A stretch of 6,442 nt of DNA from Cytophagales bacterium (GTDB lineage Bacteria; Bacteroidota; Bacteroidia; Cytophagales; 172606-1), in assembly GCA_025455595.1 (NCBI GenBank), contig JALOMD010000167.1:1-6442 (forward strand), written 5' to 3'. Position numbers and translations under genes: made by a program. Under the pieces are notes generated by a model. That model saw only the letters and a list, made by a program, of their open reading frames with translations. It had not been told where the DNA came from and did no database searches. The stretch's first letter is position 1. Each line of letters opens with the position of its first letter. Below are positions 1 to 5,594 of this stretch, in pieces.

Positions 1-1045
1 GGATCACCGTGGCGGCAGCCCTATCCTGTTCCAGCACTTGTTCTGGTTCTTGGGCCACCCCGAAGTGTACATTGTGATTATGCCTGCCTTGGGTATCACC
101 TCGGAAATCATCGCCACCAACTCACGCAAGCCGATCTTCGGTTACCGGGCCATGATTGTGTCGCTGCTGGCCATCATGGTGTTGTCGTTCATTGTGTGGG
201 CGCACCACATGTTCGTGACGGGCATGAATCCGTTCTTGGGTTCGATATTCATGTTCCTGACACTGATCATTGCCGTTCCGTCGGCGGTGAAGGCGTTCAA
301 CTACATCACTACGCTGTGGCGCGGTAACATTGTGTTCACGCCCGCCATGCTTTTCTCCATCGGCTTGGTATCGTTGTTCATCTCCGGCGGCTTGACAGGT
401 GTGGCTTTAGGCAACTCGGCAATTGACATCCAACTGCACGACACGTACTTTGTGGTGGCGCACTTCCACTTGGTAATGGGTGCTGCCGCGTTTTTCGGCA
501 TGATGGCCGGTGTGTATCACTGGTTCCCGAAAATGTTCGGACGGATGATGGACGACAAACTCGGCTACGTACACTTCTGGATGACGTTCATCGGCGTGTA
601 CTTGGTGTTTTTCCCCATGCACTACATCGGTATCGCCGGTTTCCCGCGCCGCTACTATTCATGGACAAACTTCGATTTCTCGAAGTCGTTCACCGACATG
701 AACATGTTCATCAGTATCGCGGCCTTCGTAACGTTCTCGGCCCAGTTGATCTTCGGCTTCAACTTCTTCTACAGCATGTTCCGTGGCCGCCGGTCGCCGC
801 AAAACCCGTGGCGTTCCAATACGCTGGAATGGACGGCTCCGATCAATGCCGGTCACGGCAACTGGGTAGGTGAAATTCCCTCGGTGTACCGCTGGCCGTA
901 CGACTACAGCAAGCCTGGTGCCGCCGAGGATTTCATTCCGCAGAACGTGCCTTTCGCCGCCACGCCTGAGTCAAACTTGCCGCACGAGGTGGACGACGAG
1001 GAACTGTACTCGGACGAGCCGATTGCAACGAAAACCGTACACTAA
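1..1045 (+). CDS. coxA: Cytochrome c oxidase subunit I (A1-type haem-copper oxidase), 3' part; 5' end outside window
   Basis: Catalytic membrane subunit that reduces O2 to water at a haem a3-CuB centre while pumping protons. The frame is open from the first complete codon (base 2) and begins DHRGGSPILFQHLFWF, so about 350 residues are present and roughly the first 250 of a usual ~600 are missing. Visible active-site residues: GHPEVY (His codon 56-58, Tyr codon 68-70; the CuB ligand and its cross-linked Tyr, with the A1-type Glu between them), the CuB pair in WAHHMF (203-208), the K-channel Lys in VPSAVKAF (290-292; Ser where mitochondrial enzymes have Thr), LHDTYF, then VAHFHL with the haem a3 ligand (461-463) and haem a ligand (467-469), and FPRRYY for the propionates. 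The other haem a ligand lies in the missing part. After the last membrane segment a long hydrophilic tail (NTLEWT, HGNW, YRWPYDYS) ends acidic; I recall such tails from Bacteroidota CoxA. The stop is TAA at 1043-1045 and ctaA follows after 20 bp, suggesting cotranscription. Confidence 0.97.
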   Translation, partial: DHRGGSPILFQHLFWFLGHPEVYIVIMPALGITSEIIATNSRKPIFGYRAMIVSLLAIMVLSFIVWAHHMFVTGMNPFLGSIFMFLTLIIAVPSAVKAFNYITTLWRGNIVFTPAMLFSIGLVSLFISGGLTGVALGNSAIDIQLHDTYFVVAHFHLVMGAAAFFGMMAGVYHWFPKMFGRMMDDKLGYVHFWMTFIGVYLVFFPMHYIGIAGFPRRYYSWTNFDFSKSFTDMNMFISIAAFVTFSAQLIFGFNFFYSMFRGRRSPQNPWRSNTLEWTAPINAGHGNWVGEIPSVYRWPYDYSKPGAAEDFIPQNVPFAATPESNLPHEVDDEELYSDEPIATKTVH

Positions 1046-1065
1046 GAAGCAATTAACAACAAATA

Positions 1066-2157
1066 ATGCAAGCACCTTTAGACAACAGTCATAACGCATT
1101 CCGCAAGTGGGGCGTTGTGACTGTTGTTTTTGTCTATCTGCTCATCGCCATCGGAGGCATTGTGCGCAGCACCGGCTCCGGCATGGGCTGTCCCGACTGG
1201 CCCAAGTGTTTCGGCAGTTGGGTGCCGCCCACGGATGTGTCGCAACTGCCAGCCGACTACCGAGAAACCTATGCACAGAAGCGGAAGGACAAAAACGAGA
1301 AACTGGCCGGTTATTTGTCGAAAATAGGCTTGGCCGATTTGGGTAAACGCATTTCAGCCGACCCGGATATGTACGTAGAGGCCGAATTCAACGCCGTGAA
1401 GACGTGGATTGAATACCTGAACCGGCTTTTCGGGGTGCTGGTAGGTTTGCTGATTGTCGGGACGGCCGTATTGTCGTTGCGATTTTGGAACCGCAACCGA
1501 GCCGTAACCGTGGCCAGCTTGTTAAGTCTCGTACTCGTGGGATTGCAAGGCTGGCTCGGTTCGGTGGTGGTGTCAACCAACCTGTTGCCCGGCACCATCA
1601 CCGTGCACATGCTGCTGGCCATTGCCATCGTGTTCGCATTGATTTACGCTGTACAGCGTGCCAGCCAGCAGAAAGTTTCAGCCCCGCGATTTGCAAACAA
1701 AACACGCCTCAACGGGGTTGTTTGGGTAGCCATCGGGCTTTCGTTTGTGCAGATTGTGCTGGGCACGCAAGTGCGCGAAGCCATTGATTGGGTGGCTGAC
1801 GAGATGCGACAAATCACCCGCAGCGAGTGGATTGACCAGTTGGGCTGGGAGTTTTACGTCCACCGGTCGTTCTCGTTGCTGGTGCTGGGCGTGAACGCGT
1901 ACCTGCTATACCTGTTGCGAGACTCGGCGGACAACGGCTTGCGACGATGGGCCGGCGTGCTGCTTGGTGTCACGTTGGTTGAAATCCTGTCGGGCGTGGG
2001 CATGGCGTATTTTGCAGTGCCGCCGTTTCTACAACCGGTTCACTTGCTGCTGGCTACGGTGGCGGTTGGCGTTCAATACGTCATCTACCTCCGGCTGAAT
2101 CCGTCCCGGCGGACAGTACATTTGAAAAACCAAACGACACGCAGTGTCGCCAATTGA
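1066..2157 (+). CDS. ctaA: Haem A synthase, COX15/CtaA family
   Basis: Integral membrane monooxygenase-like enzyme that oxidises the C8 methyl of haem O to the formyl group of haem A, needed by CoxA. The 363-residue product fits the eight-helix family plan of two four-helix halves. It opens with a membrane segment (about 17-33) running into GGIVRSTGSGMGCPDWPKC, with the conserved loop Cys pair at 42 and 48. A long extracytoplasmic loop (about 50-110) precedes EYLNR (116-120). LQGWLGSVVVSTNLLPG (160-176) leads to His181; the second half has LGTQVREAID (232-241), His266 in YVHRSF and His326 in QPVHLL. Three of the four family haem-ligand His are therefore present, and the first position is Asn119 instead. 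I recall EYxNR as common in Bacteroidota CtaA, so I treat this as a lineage variant rather than damage. The ATG at 1066 has an A-rich leader without a Shine-Dalgarno sequence and puts the start just before helix 1. It lies 20 bp after coxA and 245 bp before ctaB. Confidence 0.95.
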   Translation: MQAPLDNSHNAFRKWGVVTVVFVYLLIAIGGIVRSTGSGMGCPDWPKCFGSWVPPTDVSQLPADYRETYAQKRKDKNEKLAGYLSKIGLADLGKRISADPDMYVEAEFNAVKTWIEYLNRLFGVLVGLLIVGTAVLSLRFWNRNRAVTVASLLSLVLVGLQGWLGSVVVSTNLLPGTITVHMLLAIAIVFALIYAVQRASQQKVSAPRFANKTRLNGVVWVAIGLSFVQIVLGTQVREAIDWVADEMRQITRSEWIDQLGWEFYVHRSFSLLVLGVNAYLLYLLRDSADNGLRRWAGVLLGVTLVEILSGVGMAYFAVPPFLQPVHLLLATVAVGVQYVIYLRLNPSRRTVHLKNQTTRSVAN

Positions 2158-2170
2158 AATGACGGGCGTT

Positions 2171-2207
2171 CCTGCCTGTTGCGGGGTTTTCCTGCTCGTC
2201 CGGCAGG
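2171..2207. repeat. GC-rich dyad just after ctaA
   Basis: cctgcc at 2171-2176 is complementary to ggcagg at 2202-2207. A competing shorter pairing is cctgc 2191-2195 with gcagg 2203-2207 (7-nt loop). It begins 13 bases after the ctaA stop. No T-run follows on either strand, so it is not a standard intrinsic terminator. It sits directly outside the larger palindrome that starts near 2211 and may be part of the same inserted unit. Its role is unknown. Confidence 0.4.
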
Positions 2208-2210
2208 CGG

Positions 2211-2363
2211 GCAATTTGGGCAAAAAATGCCTAAAACGGCTGTTTGTCCGAACCCTGATTCGTGGGATTCAAGGATTACCATGATTTCAGTTTGTTAATC
2301 AAGCTTAATCCTACGAATCAAGGTTCAGACATTTGCGTTTTAGGTAAAAATTGCCCAAAACGC
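2211..2363. repeat. Long composite imperfect palindrome between ctaA and ctaB
   Basis: A nested dyad of about 153 bp. The inner arms 2245-2269 and 2307-2331 match as reverse complements at 22 of 25 positions (tgtcYgaaccYtgattcgtRggatt). The weakly related stretch 2270-2306 forms the loop and upper stem. The outer ends are two copies, in opposite orientation, of a 28-bp unit: 2211-2238 (minus) and 2336-2363 (plus), of form cgttttagg-AT-rich-gcccaaa. Each unit is itself an imperfect dyad. A third copy lies at 3335-3362. I recall similar tgtctgaaccttgattcgt-type palindromes between genes in Bacteroidota genomes but cannot check this here. No open frame or transposase is inside, and I see no clear target-site duplication. 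Transcribed, it could form a strong hairpin between two genes of one operon. Confidence 0.8.
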
Positions 2364-2374
2364 CTTCCGGCTAA

Positions 2375-2402
2375 AGACTAACGACTTAAGACAAACGACT
2401 AA
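2375..2402. repeat. 14-bp imperfect tandem repeat (7-bp period) abutting the ctaB start
   Basis: Two adjacent 14-mers, agactaacgactta (2375-2388) and agacaaacgactaa (2389-2402), agree at 12 of 14 positions. Read from 2374 they are four heptamers close to gactaac/acgactt. The second unit ends at the base before the ctaB ATG, so the repeat forms the immediate leader of that gene and supplies its A-rich initiation context. It has the same 7/14-bp period as the repeats near 5137 and 6344 but a different sequence. Confidence 0.6.
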
Positions 2403-3293
2403 ATGATAGCGACTGAAGCGAGTGTAAACCTTGGCCTTGCCAGCAAACTGAAAGCCATATTCGAGTTGACCAAGTTCCGTCTTTCCATGACGGTGGTGTT
2501 CTCGGCGTGTTTCGGCTACCTGCTTGCCATTGAAAAACCCGTCAACTGGCTCAACTTGGCTCTGTTGGCAATGGCGGGCTTCCTGACCACGGCGGCGGCG
2601 AACATCGTGAACCAAATCAAGGAAAAGGATTTGGACAAGCTTATGCGCCGCACGGCCAAGCGGCCCTTGCCCACCGGACGCATCAGCGTGACGGAAGCGT
2701 GGTGGTGCGTGGGTGTGTTCTTGTTTGTGGCAATGGCGATTTTCCTGTTGTTTTTTAACCAGAAAACGGCCGCCGTTGCGTTCTTGTCTTTTGTACTCTA
2801 CGGGTTTGTGTACACGCCGCTGAAACGAGTGGGGCCGGTGGCCGTGTTCGTGGGGGCGTTTCCGGGGGCATTTCCGCCCATGATTGGCTGGCTGGCGGCT
2901 ACCAACCAGTTCGGCTGGGAGCCGGGCATTTTGTTTGCCATCCAGTTTTTCTGGCAGTTTCCGCACTTCTGGGCCATCGCGTGGGTGGCCGATGCCGACT
3001 ACCGTAAGGCCGGTTTCAAGTTGTTGCCCGCCCAAGGCGAAAAAGGCTTCGACACGGCCGTTCGCATCATGATTTACACGCTGTTCCTGCTGCCGCTCAG
3101 TTGGGTGCCCCTTGAACTGGGCATGACGGGCGTGCAGTCGGCGGTGGTGGCCATGGTGTGCGGCGTGCTGTTTTTGGCCCAGACTTTTCACTTGATGAGC
3201 AAGCAAACAGACAAAGCCGCTTTGCAGATGATGTTCGGTTCGTTTTTGTACTTGCCCGTGGTGCAGATTGCGTTTCTACTGGATAAAATTTAA
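2403..3293 (+). CDS. ctaB: Protohaem IX farnesyltransferase (haem O synthase), UbiA family
   Basis: Membrane prenyltransferase that adds a farnesyl group from farnesyl diphosphate to haem B, giving haem O, the substrate of CtaA. The 296-residue product is full length for the family and strongly hydrophobic. Motif 1 is N70-QIKEKDLD-78 followed by LMRRTAKRPLPTG (80-92). It is the prenyl-diphosphate/Mg site, with Glu74 where many homologues have the first Asp and with Asp76 and Asp78 kept. YTPLKR (137-142) and GAFPGAFPPMIGW (151-163) mark the conserved central loop. WQFPHFWAIAW (184-194) and DADYRKAGFKLLP (197-209) mark the second polar site. Hydrophobic segments continue to the C-terminus (VVQIAFLL). 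The ATG at 2403 gives the usual short hydrophilic N-terminus (SKLKAIFELTKFRLS) before helix 1; there is no Shine-Dalgarno sequence, and a 14-bp tandem repeat ends at the preceding base. The gene lies between ctaA and the subunit III genes, as expected in an oxidase biogenesis operon. Confidence 0.96.
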   Translation: MIATEASVNLGLASKLKAIFELTKFRLSMTVVFSACFGYLLAIEKPVNWLNLALLAMAGFLTTAAANIVNQIKEKDLDKLMRRTAKRPLPTGRISVTEAWWCVGVFLFVAMAIFLLFFNQKTAAVAFLSFVLYGFVYTPLKRVGPVAVFVGAFPGAFPPMIGWLAATNQFGWEPGILFAIQFFWQFPHFWAIAWVADADYRKAGFKLLPAQGEKGFDTAVRIMIYTLFLLPLSWVPLELGMTGVQSAVVAMVCGVLFLAQTFHLMSKQTDKAALQMMFGSFLYLPVVQIAFLLDKI

Positions 3294-3304
3294 AAATGAT
3301 GCTT

Positions 3305-3407
3305 CGATACTTCGTTCTTCGATGCTTCGTGAAACGTTTTAGGCAAAAAACAGCCAAAACGCTATAAATGACAAGCAATTCACGAAGCATCGAAGAACGG
3401 AGCATCG
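3305..3407. repeat. 29-bp-arm inverted repeat with internal 28-bp dyad, between ctaB and the first subunit III gene
   Basis: Arm 3305-3333 is the reverse complement of 3379-3407 at 27 of 29 positions. The arms themselves have an internal period of about 15 bp (8+7) based on ttcg words spaced 8, 7 and 8 bases from 3303. The 45-bp spacer contains a third copy of the 28-bp unit seen at 2211 and 2336 (3335-3362: cgttttaggc, A-run, gccaaaacgc), itself a small dyad. The structure starts 12 bases after the ctaB stop and ends 15 bases before the next ATG, so it fills the gap. There is no T-run, so it is not an ordinary terminator. Effects on mRNA folding or stability are inference. Confidence 0.85.
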
Positions 3408-3422
3408 GTTAAAACGAAAAAC

Positions 3423-4031
3423 ATGGCACAAAAAATAGAATTGACCAACGTAGGGAATTTGGCCGAGGAGCCGCAGGAAACCCTTTCGATGCACCCCAAG
3501 AAATTTGCCTTGTGGTTGTTCATTGTCAGCATCCTGATGGTTTTTGCAGCCATGAGCAGTGCGTACATTGTACGCAAAGGCGACGGCAACTGGCTGGAGT
3601 TTGAAATGCCACAGGCGTTTTGGGTGTCGTCCGCGATTATTCTGGTGAGTAGCATTTCGATGCAATGGGCACACCGCGCGGCGAAGAAAGATAATCTGGG
3701 TACGCTGAAAATAACCATGCTGGTGACGTTTGCGCTGGGTGTGGCGTTCATCGTGGCGCAGTACATGGGCTGGCAAGATTTGCAGGAGCGGCGCATTTGG
3801 CTGGGCGGCGGCATGAGCAATCCGGCCGGTTCGTTTGTGTACGTGATGACGGGCCTGCACGTGTTTCACTTGGTCACGGGCATTGTGTTCCTGCTGCTGG
3901 TGCTGATTGCCTCCTTGCGCGACGAAGTGCATTCCAAGGCCATGACGCGCCTCGACATGTGTACCACGTATTGGCATTTCCTTGATTTCCTGTGGATTTA
4001 CCTGTTCGCGTTTCTGCTGTTGAATCAGTAA
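3423..4031 (+). CDS. Cytochrome c oxidase subunit III family protein (short, five-helix form)
   Basis: Membrane subunit of the oxidase, in the family that packs against subunit I and stabilises proton uptake. The 202-residue product has a hydrophilic N-terminus (1-26) and five predicted helices at about 28-48, 66-84, 97-117, 137-163 and 183-200. This equals the family core without the first two helices of seven-helix mitochondrial COX3. Family signatures are HPKKFALWLFIVS (24-36), SSAYIV (45-50), GLHVFHLVTG (144-153, matching the TGfHG.HV motif) and YWHFLDFLW (183-191). The ATG at 3423 follows an A-rich leader and is the only sensible start. A second, longer subunit III gene follows 301 bp downstream; such tandem pairs are, as I recall, normal in Bacteroidota cox clusters. 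Which of the two occupies the classical subunit III position cannot be settled here, though the downstream copy matches the canonical motifs better. No damage is seen. Confidence 0.92.
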   Translation: MAQKIELTNVGNLAEEPQETLSMHPKKFALWLFIVSILMVFAAMSSAYIVRKGDGNWLEFEMPQAFWVSSAIILVSSISMQWAHRAAKKDNLGTLKITMLVTFALGVAFIVAQYMGWQDLQERRIWLGGGMSNPAGSFVYVMTGLHVFHLVTGIVFLLLVLIASLRDEVHSKAMTRLDMCTTYWHFLDFLWIYLFAFLLLNQ

Positions 4032-4035
4032 AGCG

Positions 4036-4175
4036 GCCTCACCCCCGGCCCCTCTCCCAAGGAGAGGGGTGTGTTTCGGGATTAACCGAATCTTTTATTC
4101 GAGCGTGTTCGGGACAAAAGGCTCGTTCGGTTGAAAAGTCACCCCTCTCCTTGGGAGAGGGGCCGGGGGTGAGGC
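4036..4175. repeat. Perfect 36-bp inverted repeat with structured spacer (REP-like palindrome)
   Basis: The arms 4036-4071 and 4140-4175 are exact reverse complements (gcctcacccccggcccctct... and the mirror). Each arm also holds its own hairpin: 9-bp stems cccctctcc/ggagagggg with 3-nt loops (4049-4069 and 4142-4162). The 68-bp spacer folds further: aaccgaa 4084-4090 and cgagc 4100-4104 pair with gctcg 4121-4125 and ttcggtt 4126-4132, giving a 12-bp stem with one 9-nt bulge. The repeat starts four bases after a stop codon in the only gap of about 300 bp in the cluster (4032-4332). The rest of that gap, 4176-4332, shows no gene or structure beyond a weak promoter-like site at 4235. From memory, ctcacccccggcccctctcc palindromes recur in many bacterial genomes. 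No transposase is present. Confidence 0.93.
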
Positions 4176-4332
4176 TTCCAAGACCTGTATTCAGCAAAAA
4201 TGCAACGCGGCAGGCATCGATTAGAAAAAAGTATTATTTTTGAAGCGGTTTTGCGGCCGTGTTTCGCGGCTGGGCAAAATGCAAAACCTACAGTTTAACC
4301 CAAGACTCAATACCAAAGACCAAGTACTTTAT

Positions 4333-5106
4333 ATGGCAACTGTTGCAACACAAGAGATTTCCTCCAAAAAGCTTTGGGGCGGAGGCATGGAACCCATGAA
4401 AGCGAGCTACGGCAAGCTGATGATGTGGTTTTTCCTCCTTTCCGACGCGTTCACTTTTTCGGCCCTGCTCATCACCTACGGCCTGAACCGTTTCGGAGCC
4501 GATGCCTACGACCCGAAGCAACACGGCGCCGAGTTCAAGATGTCAACCGATTACTGGCCCGTGCCTGAGCATATCTTCGACGCAGTGCCGTTTTTCCACG
4601 GCGTTTCCATGCCGCTCGTGTTTGTGGGCATCATGACGTTCATCCTCATCATGAGTTCAGTGACGATGGTGCTGGCCGTTGAAGCCGGCCACCGCATGGA
4701 TCGCAACGATGTGGAGAAATGGATGCTTTGGACGATTCTGGGCGGCATCACCTTCTTGGGTTGCCAGGCTTGGGAATGGTCGCACTTCATCCACGGCACC
4801 GACACGCCGACCATCAGCCGCGTGTTTGTAAACGGCCAGTGGACGACGAAGGAAATCTTCGGTGCCAACCTGATTGAGAACCAGTACGGCCCGCCCTTGT
4901 TTGCCGATTTGTTCTTCTTTATCACCGGCTTTCACGGCACGCACGTGTTCAGTGGCGTGTTGCTCAACATCCTGATTTTCTACAACACCACCATGGGCGT
5001 GTACGAACGGCGCGGCCACTACGAAATGGTCGAGAAGGTAGGCTTGTACTGGCACTTCGTGGACTTGGTTTGGGTGTTCGTGTTCACATTCTTCTACCTC
5101 GTCTGA
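4333..5106 (+). CDS. coxC: Cytochrome c oxidase subunit III
   Basis: Core membrane subunit of the aa3 oxidase. From the ATG at 4333 the protein is 257 residues, starting MATVATQEIS. The frame stays open upstream to a TTG at 4240 and an ATG at 4279. I prefer 4333 because the upstream part (RFCGRVSRLGK...) looks non-coding and the 4333 start precedes the family N-terminus WGGGMEPMKASYGKLMMWFF (15-34). Helices lie at about 29-49, 87-115, 129-148, 190-220 and 238-257. Signatures are SYGKLMMWFFLLSD (25-38), GHRMDRNDVEKWML (119-132), CQAWEWSHF (144-152), TGFHGTHVFSG (198-208) and YWHFVDLVW (239-247), as in canonical COX3. A soluble insertion at about 150-185 (TISRVFVNGQWT) separates helices 3 and 4. 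The stop is TGA at 5104-5106, with the subunit IV-like gene 67 bp downstream. The strong palindrome upstream may partly uncouple it from the preceding genes; that is inference. Confidence 0.95.
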   Translation: MATVATQEISSKKLWGGGMEPMKASYGKLMMWFFLLSDAFTFSALLITYGLNRFGADAYDPKQHGAEFKMSTDYWPVPEHIFDAVPFFHGVSMPLVFVGIMTFILIMSSVTMVLAVEAGHRMDRNDVEKWMLWTILGGITFLGCQAWEWSHFIHGTDTPTISRVFVNGQWTTKEIFGANLIENQYGPPLFADLFFFITGFHGTHVFSGVLLNILIFYNTTMGVYERRGHYEMVEKVGLYWHFVDLVWVFVFTFFYLV

Positions 5107-5136
5107 GTGCCAAGTCGCAAGTGAATAGAAAAATAA

Positions 5137-5168
5137 ATTCGTAAATCGTAATTCGTAAATCGTAATTC
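5137..5168. repeat. 14-bp tandem repeat (two 7-bp words) before the subunit IV-like gene
   Basis: The unit attcgtaaatcgta occurs at 5137-5150 and exactly again at 5151-5164, followed by the first four bases of a third copy. Each unit is two related heptamers, attcgta and aatcgta; on the minus strand this reads acgattt/acgaatt. It fills most of the 67-bp gap and ends five bases before the ATG at 5174. It shares its period and ACGNNNN form with the array at 6344. Confidence 0.85.
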
Positions 5169-5173
5169 AAAAT

Positions 5174-5515
5174 ATGGCAACGGAAACCGTAAATAATGCG
5201 CAGTCGGCGCAAAAGGAAATCCCGAAACCGCAGACCAAAGTGATTTGGCGTACCTTCTGGATTTTGCTGGGCATTACCGCACTCGAATTCGTGATTGCTT
5301 TCACTATGGCGCACGGTACTTTACGCGTCAGCATTTTCGTGCTGATGACGTTAGTGAAAGCCTTCTACATTGTGGCCGAGTTCATGCACTTGAAAGGCGA
5401 AGTGAAAATGCTGATCTGGAGCATTTTGATTCCGACCATCTTCGTGATTTGGCTGGTGATTGCCCTGCTGATGGAGGGCGACTCGATTTTCGAGATGCGT
5501 TTCTTCAATGAGTAG
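5174..5515 (+). CDS. Cytochrome c oxidase subunit IV-like protein (prokaryotic COX4 family)
   Basis: Small accessory membrane subunit of the oxidase; the exact role of this family is poorly defined, and it is thought to aid assembly or stability of the complex. The 113-residue product has a charged, Gln/Lys-rich N-terminus (1-24) and three predicted helices at about 25-45, 51-70 and 77-99. The family hallmark LVKAFYIVAEFMHLKGE (60-76), with the FMHL turn, is clear. The short C-terminal tail EMRFFNE is exposed. The ATG at 5174 directly follows a 14-bp tandem repeat and has an A-rich leader without a Shine-Dalgarno sequence. Its position directly after coxC and before the SCO gene is the usual one and supports the call. 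Nothing unusual is seen in the coding sequence. Confidence 0.9.
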   Translation: MATETVNNAQSAQKEIPKPQTKVIWRTFWILLGITALEFVIAFTMAHGTLRVSIFVLMTLVKAFYIVAEFMHLKGEVKMLIWSILIPTIFVIWLVIALLMEGDSIFEMRFFNE

Positions 5516-5536
5516 AGAAACCCTGCAACATGAATG

Positions 5537-5566
5537 AGCCGCCGTTCCCAACAAGGGACGGCGGCT
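5537..5566 (+). terminator. GC-rich hairpin after the subunit IV-like gene, possible weak terminator or attenuator
   Basis: agccgccgttccc (5537-5549) pairs with gggacggcggct (5555-5566), giving a 12-bp stem with one bulged T and the loop aacaa. It starts 21 bases after the stop at 5515. What follows (gtgtttag) has only a short T stretch, so full termination is doubtful. Partial termination or protection of the upstream mRNA end would fit its place between the structural subunits and the SCO gene. The stem itself is certain; its function is inferred. Confidence 0.45.
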
Positions 5567-5594
5567 GTGTTTAGAAACCATACAATAAAAAAAC

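Noticed and set aside
2171..2207. Intrinsic terminator after ctaA
   Set aside because: The dyad has a long or weakly paired loop and no T-run on either strand, so I list it only as a repeat.
2340..3206. Long open frame (288 codons) on the minus strand opposite ctaB
   Set aside because: Its translation is rich in His, Gln and Arg with no recognisable domain, as expected from the reverse of a membrane-protein gene. The + strand frame has all CtaB motifs.
3339..3977. Open frame (212 codons) on the minus strand opposite the first subunit III gene
   Set aside because: Low-complexity His/Gln-rich translation with no family motifs; the + strand frame is a clear subunit III family protein.
2211..4175. 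Insertion sequence or MITE with target-site duplication
   Set aside because: No transposase frame and no convincing direct duplication at the edges of any of the three palindromes; a dispersed palindromic repeat is the better description.
3992..4243. Open frame reading out of the first subunit III gene through the 36-bp inverted repeat (PHPRPLSQGEG ... SLGEGPGVR)
   Set aside because: The peptide is just the translation of the palindrome. Such peptides are, as I recall, commonly mis-annotated as hypothetical proteins. It overlaps a real gene in another frame.
4240..4332. N-terminal extension of coxC from TTG 4240 or ATG 4279
   Set aside because: The added residues do not resemble the family N-terminus, while ATG 4333 gives a start that matches the family layout.
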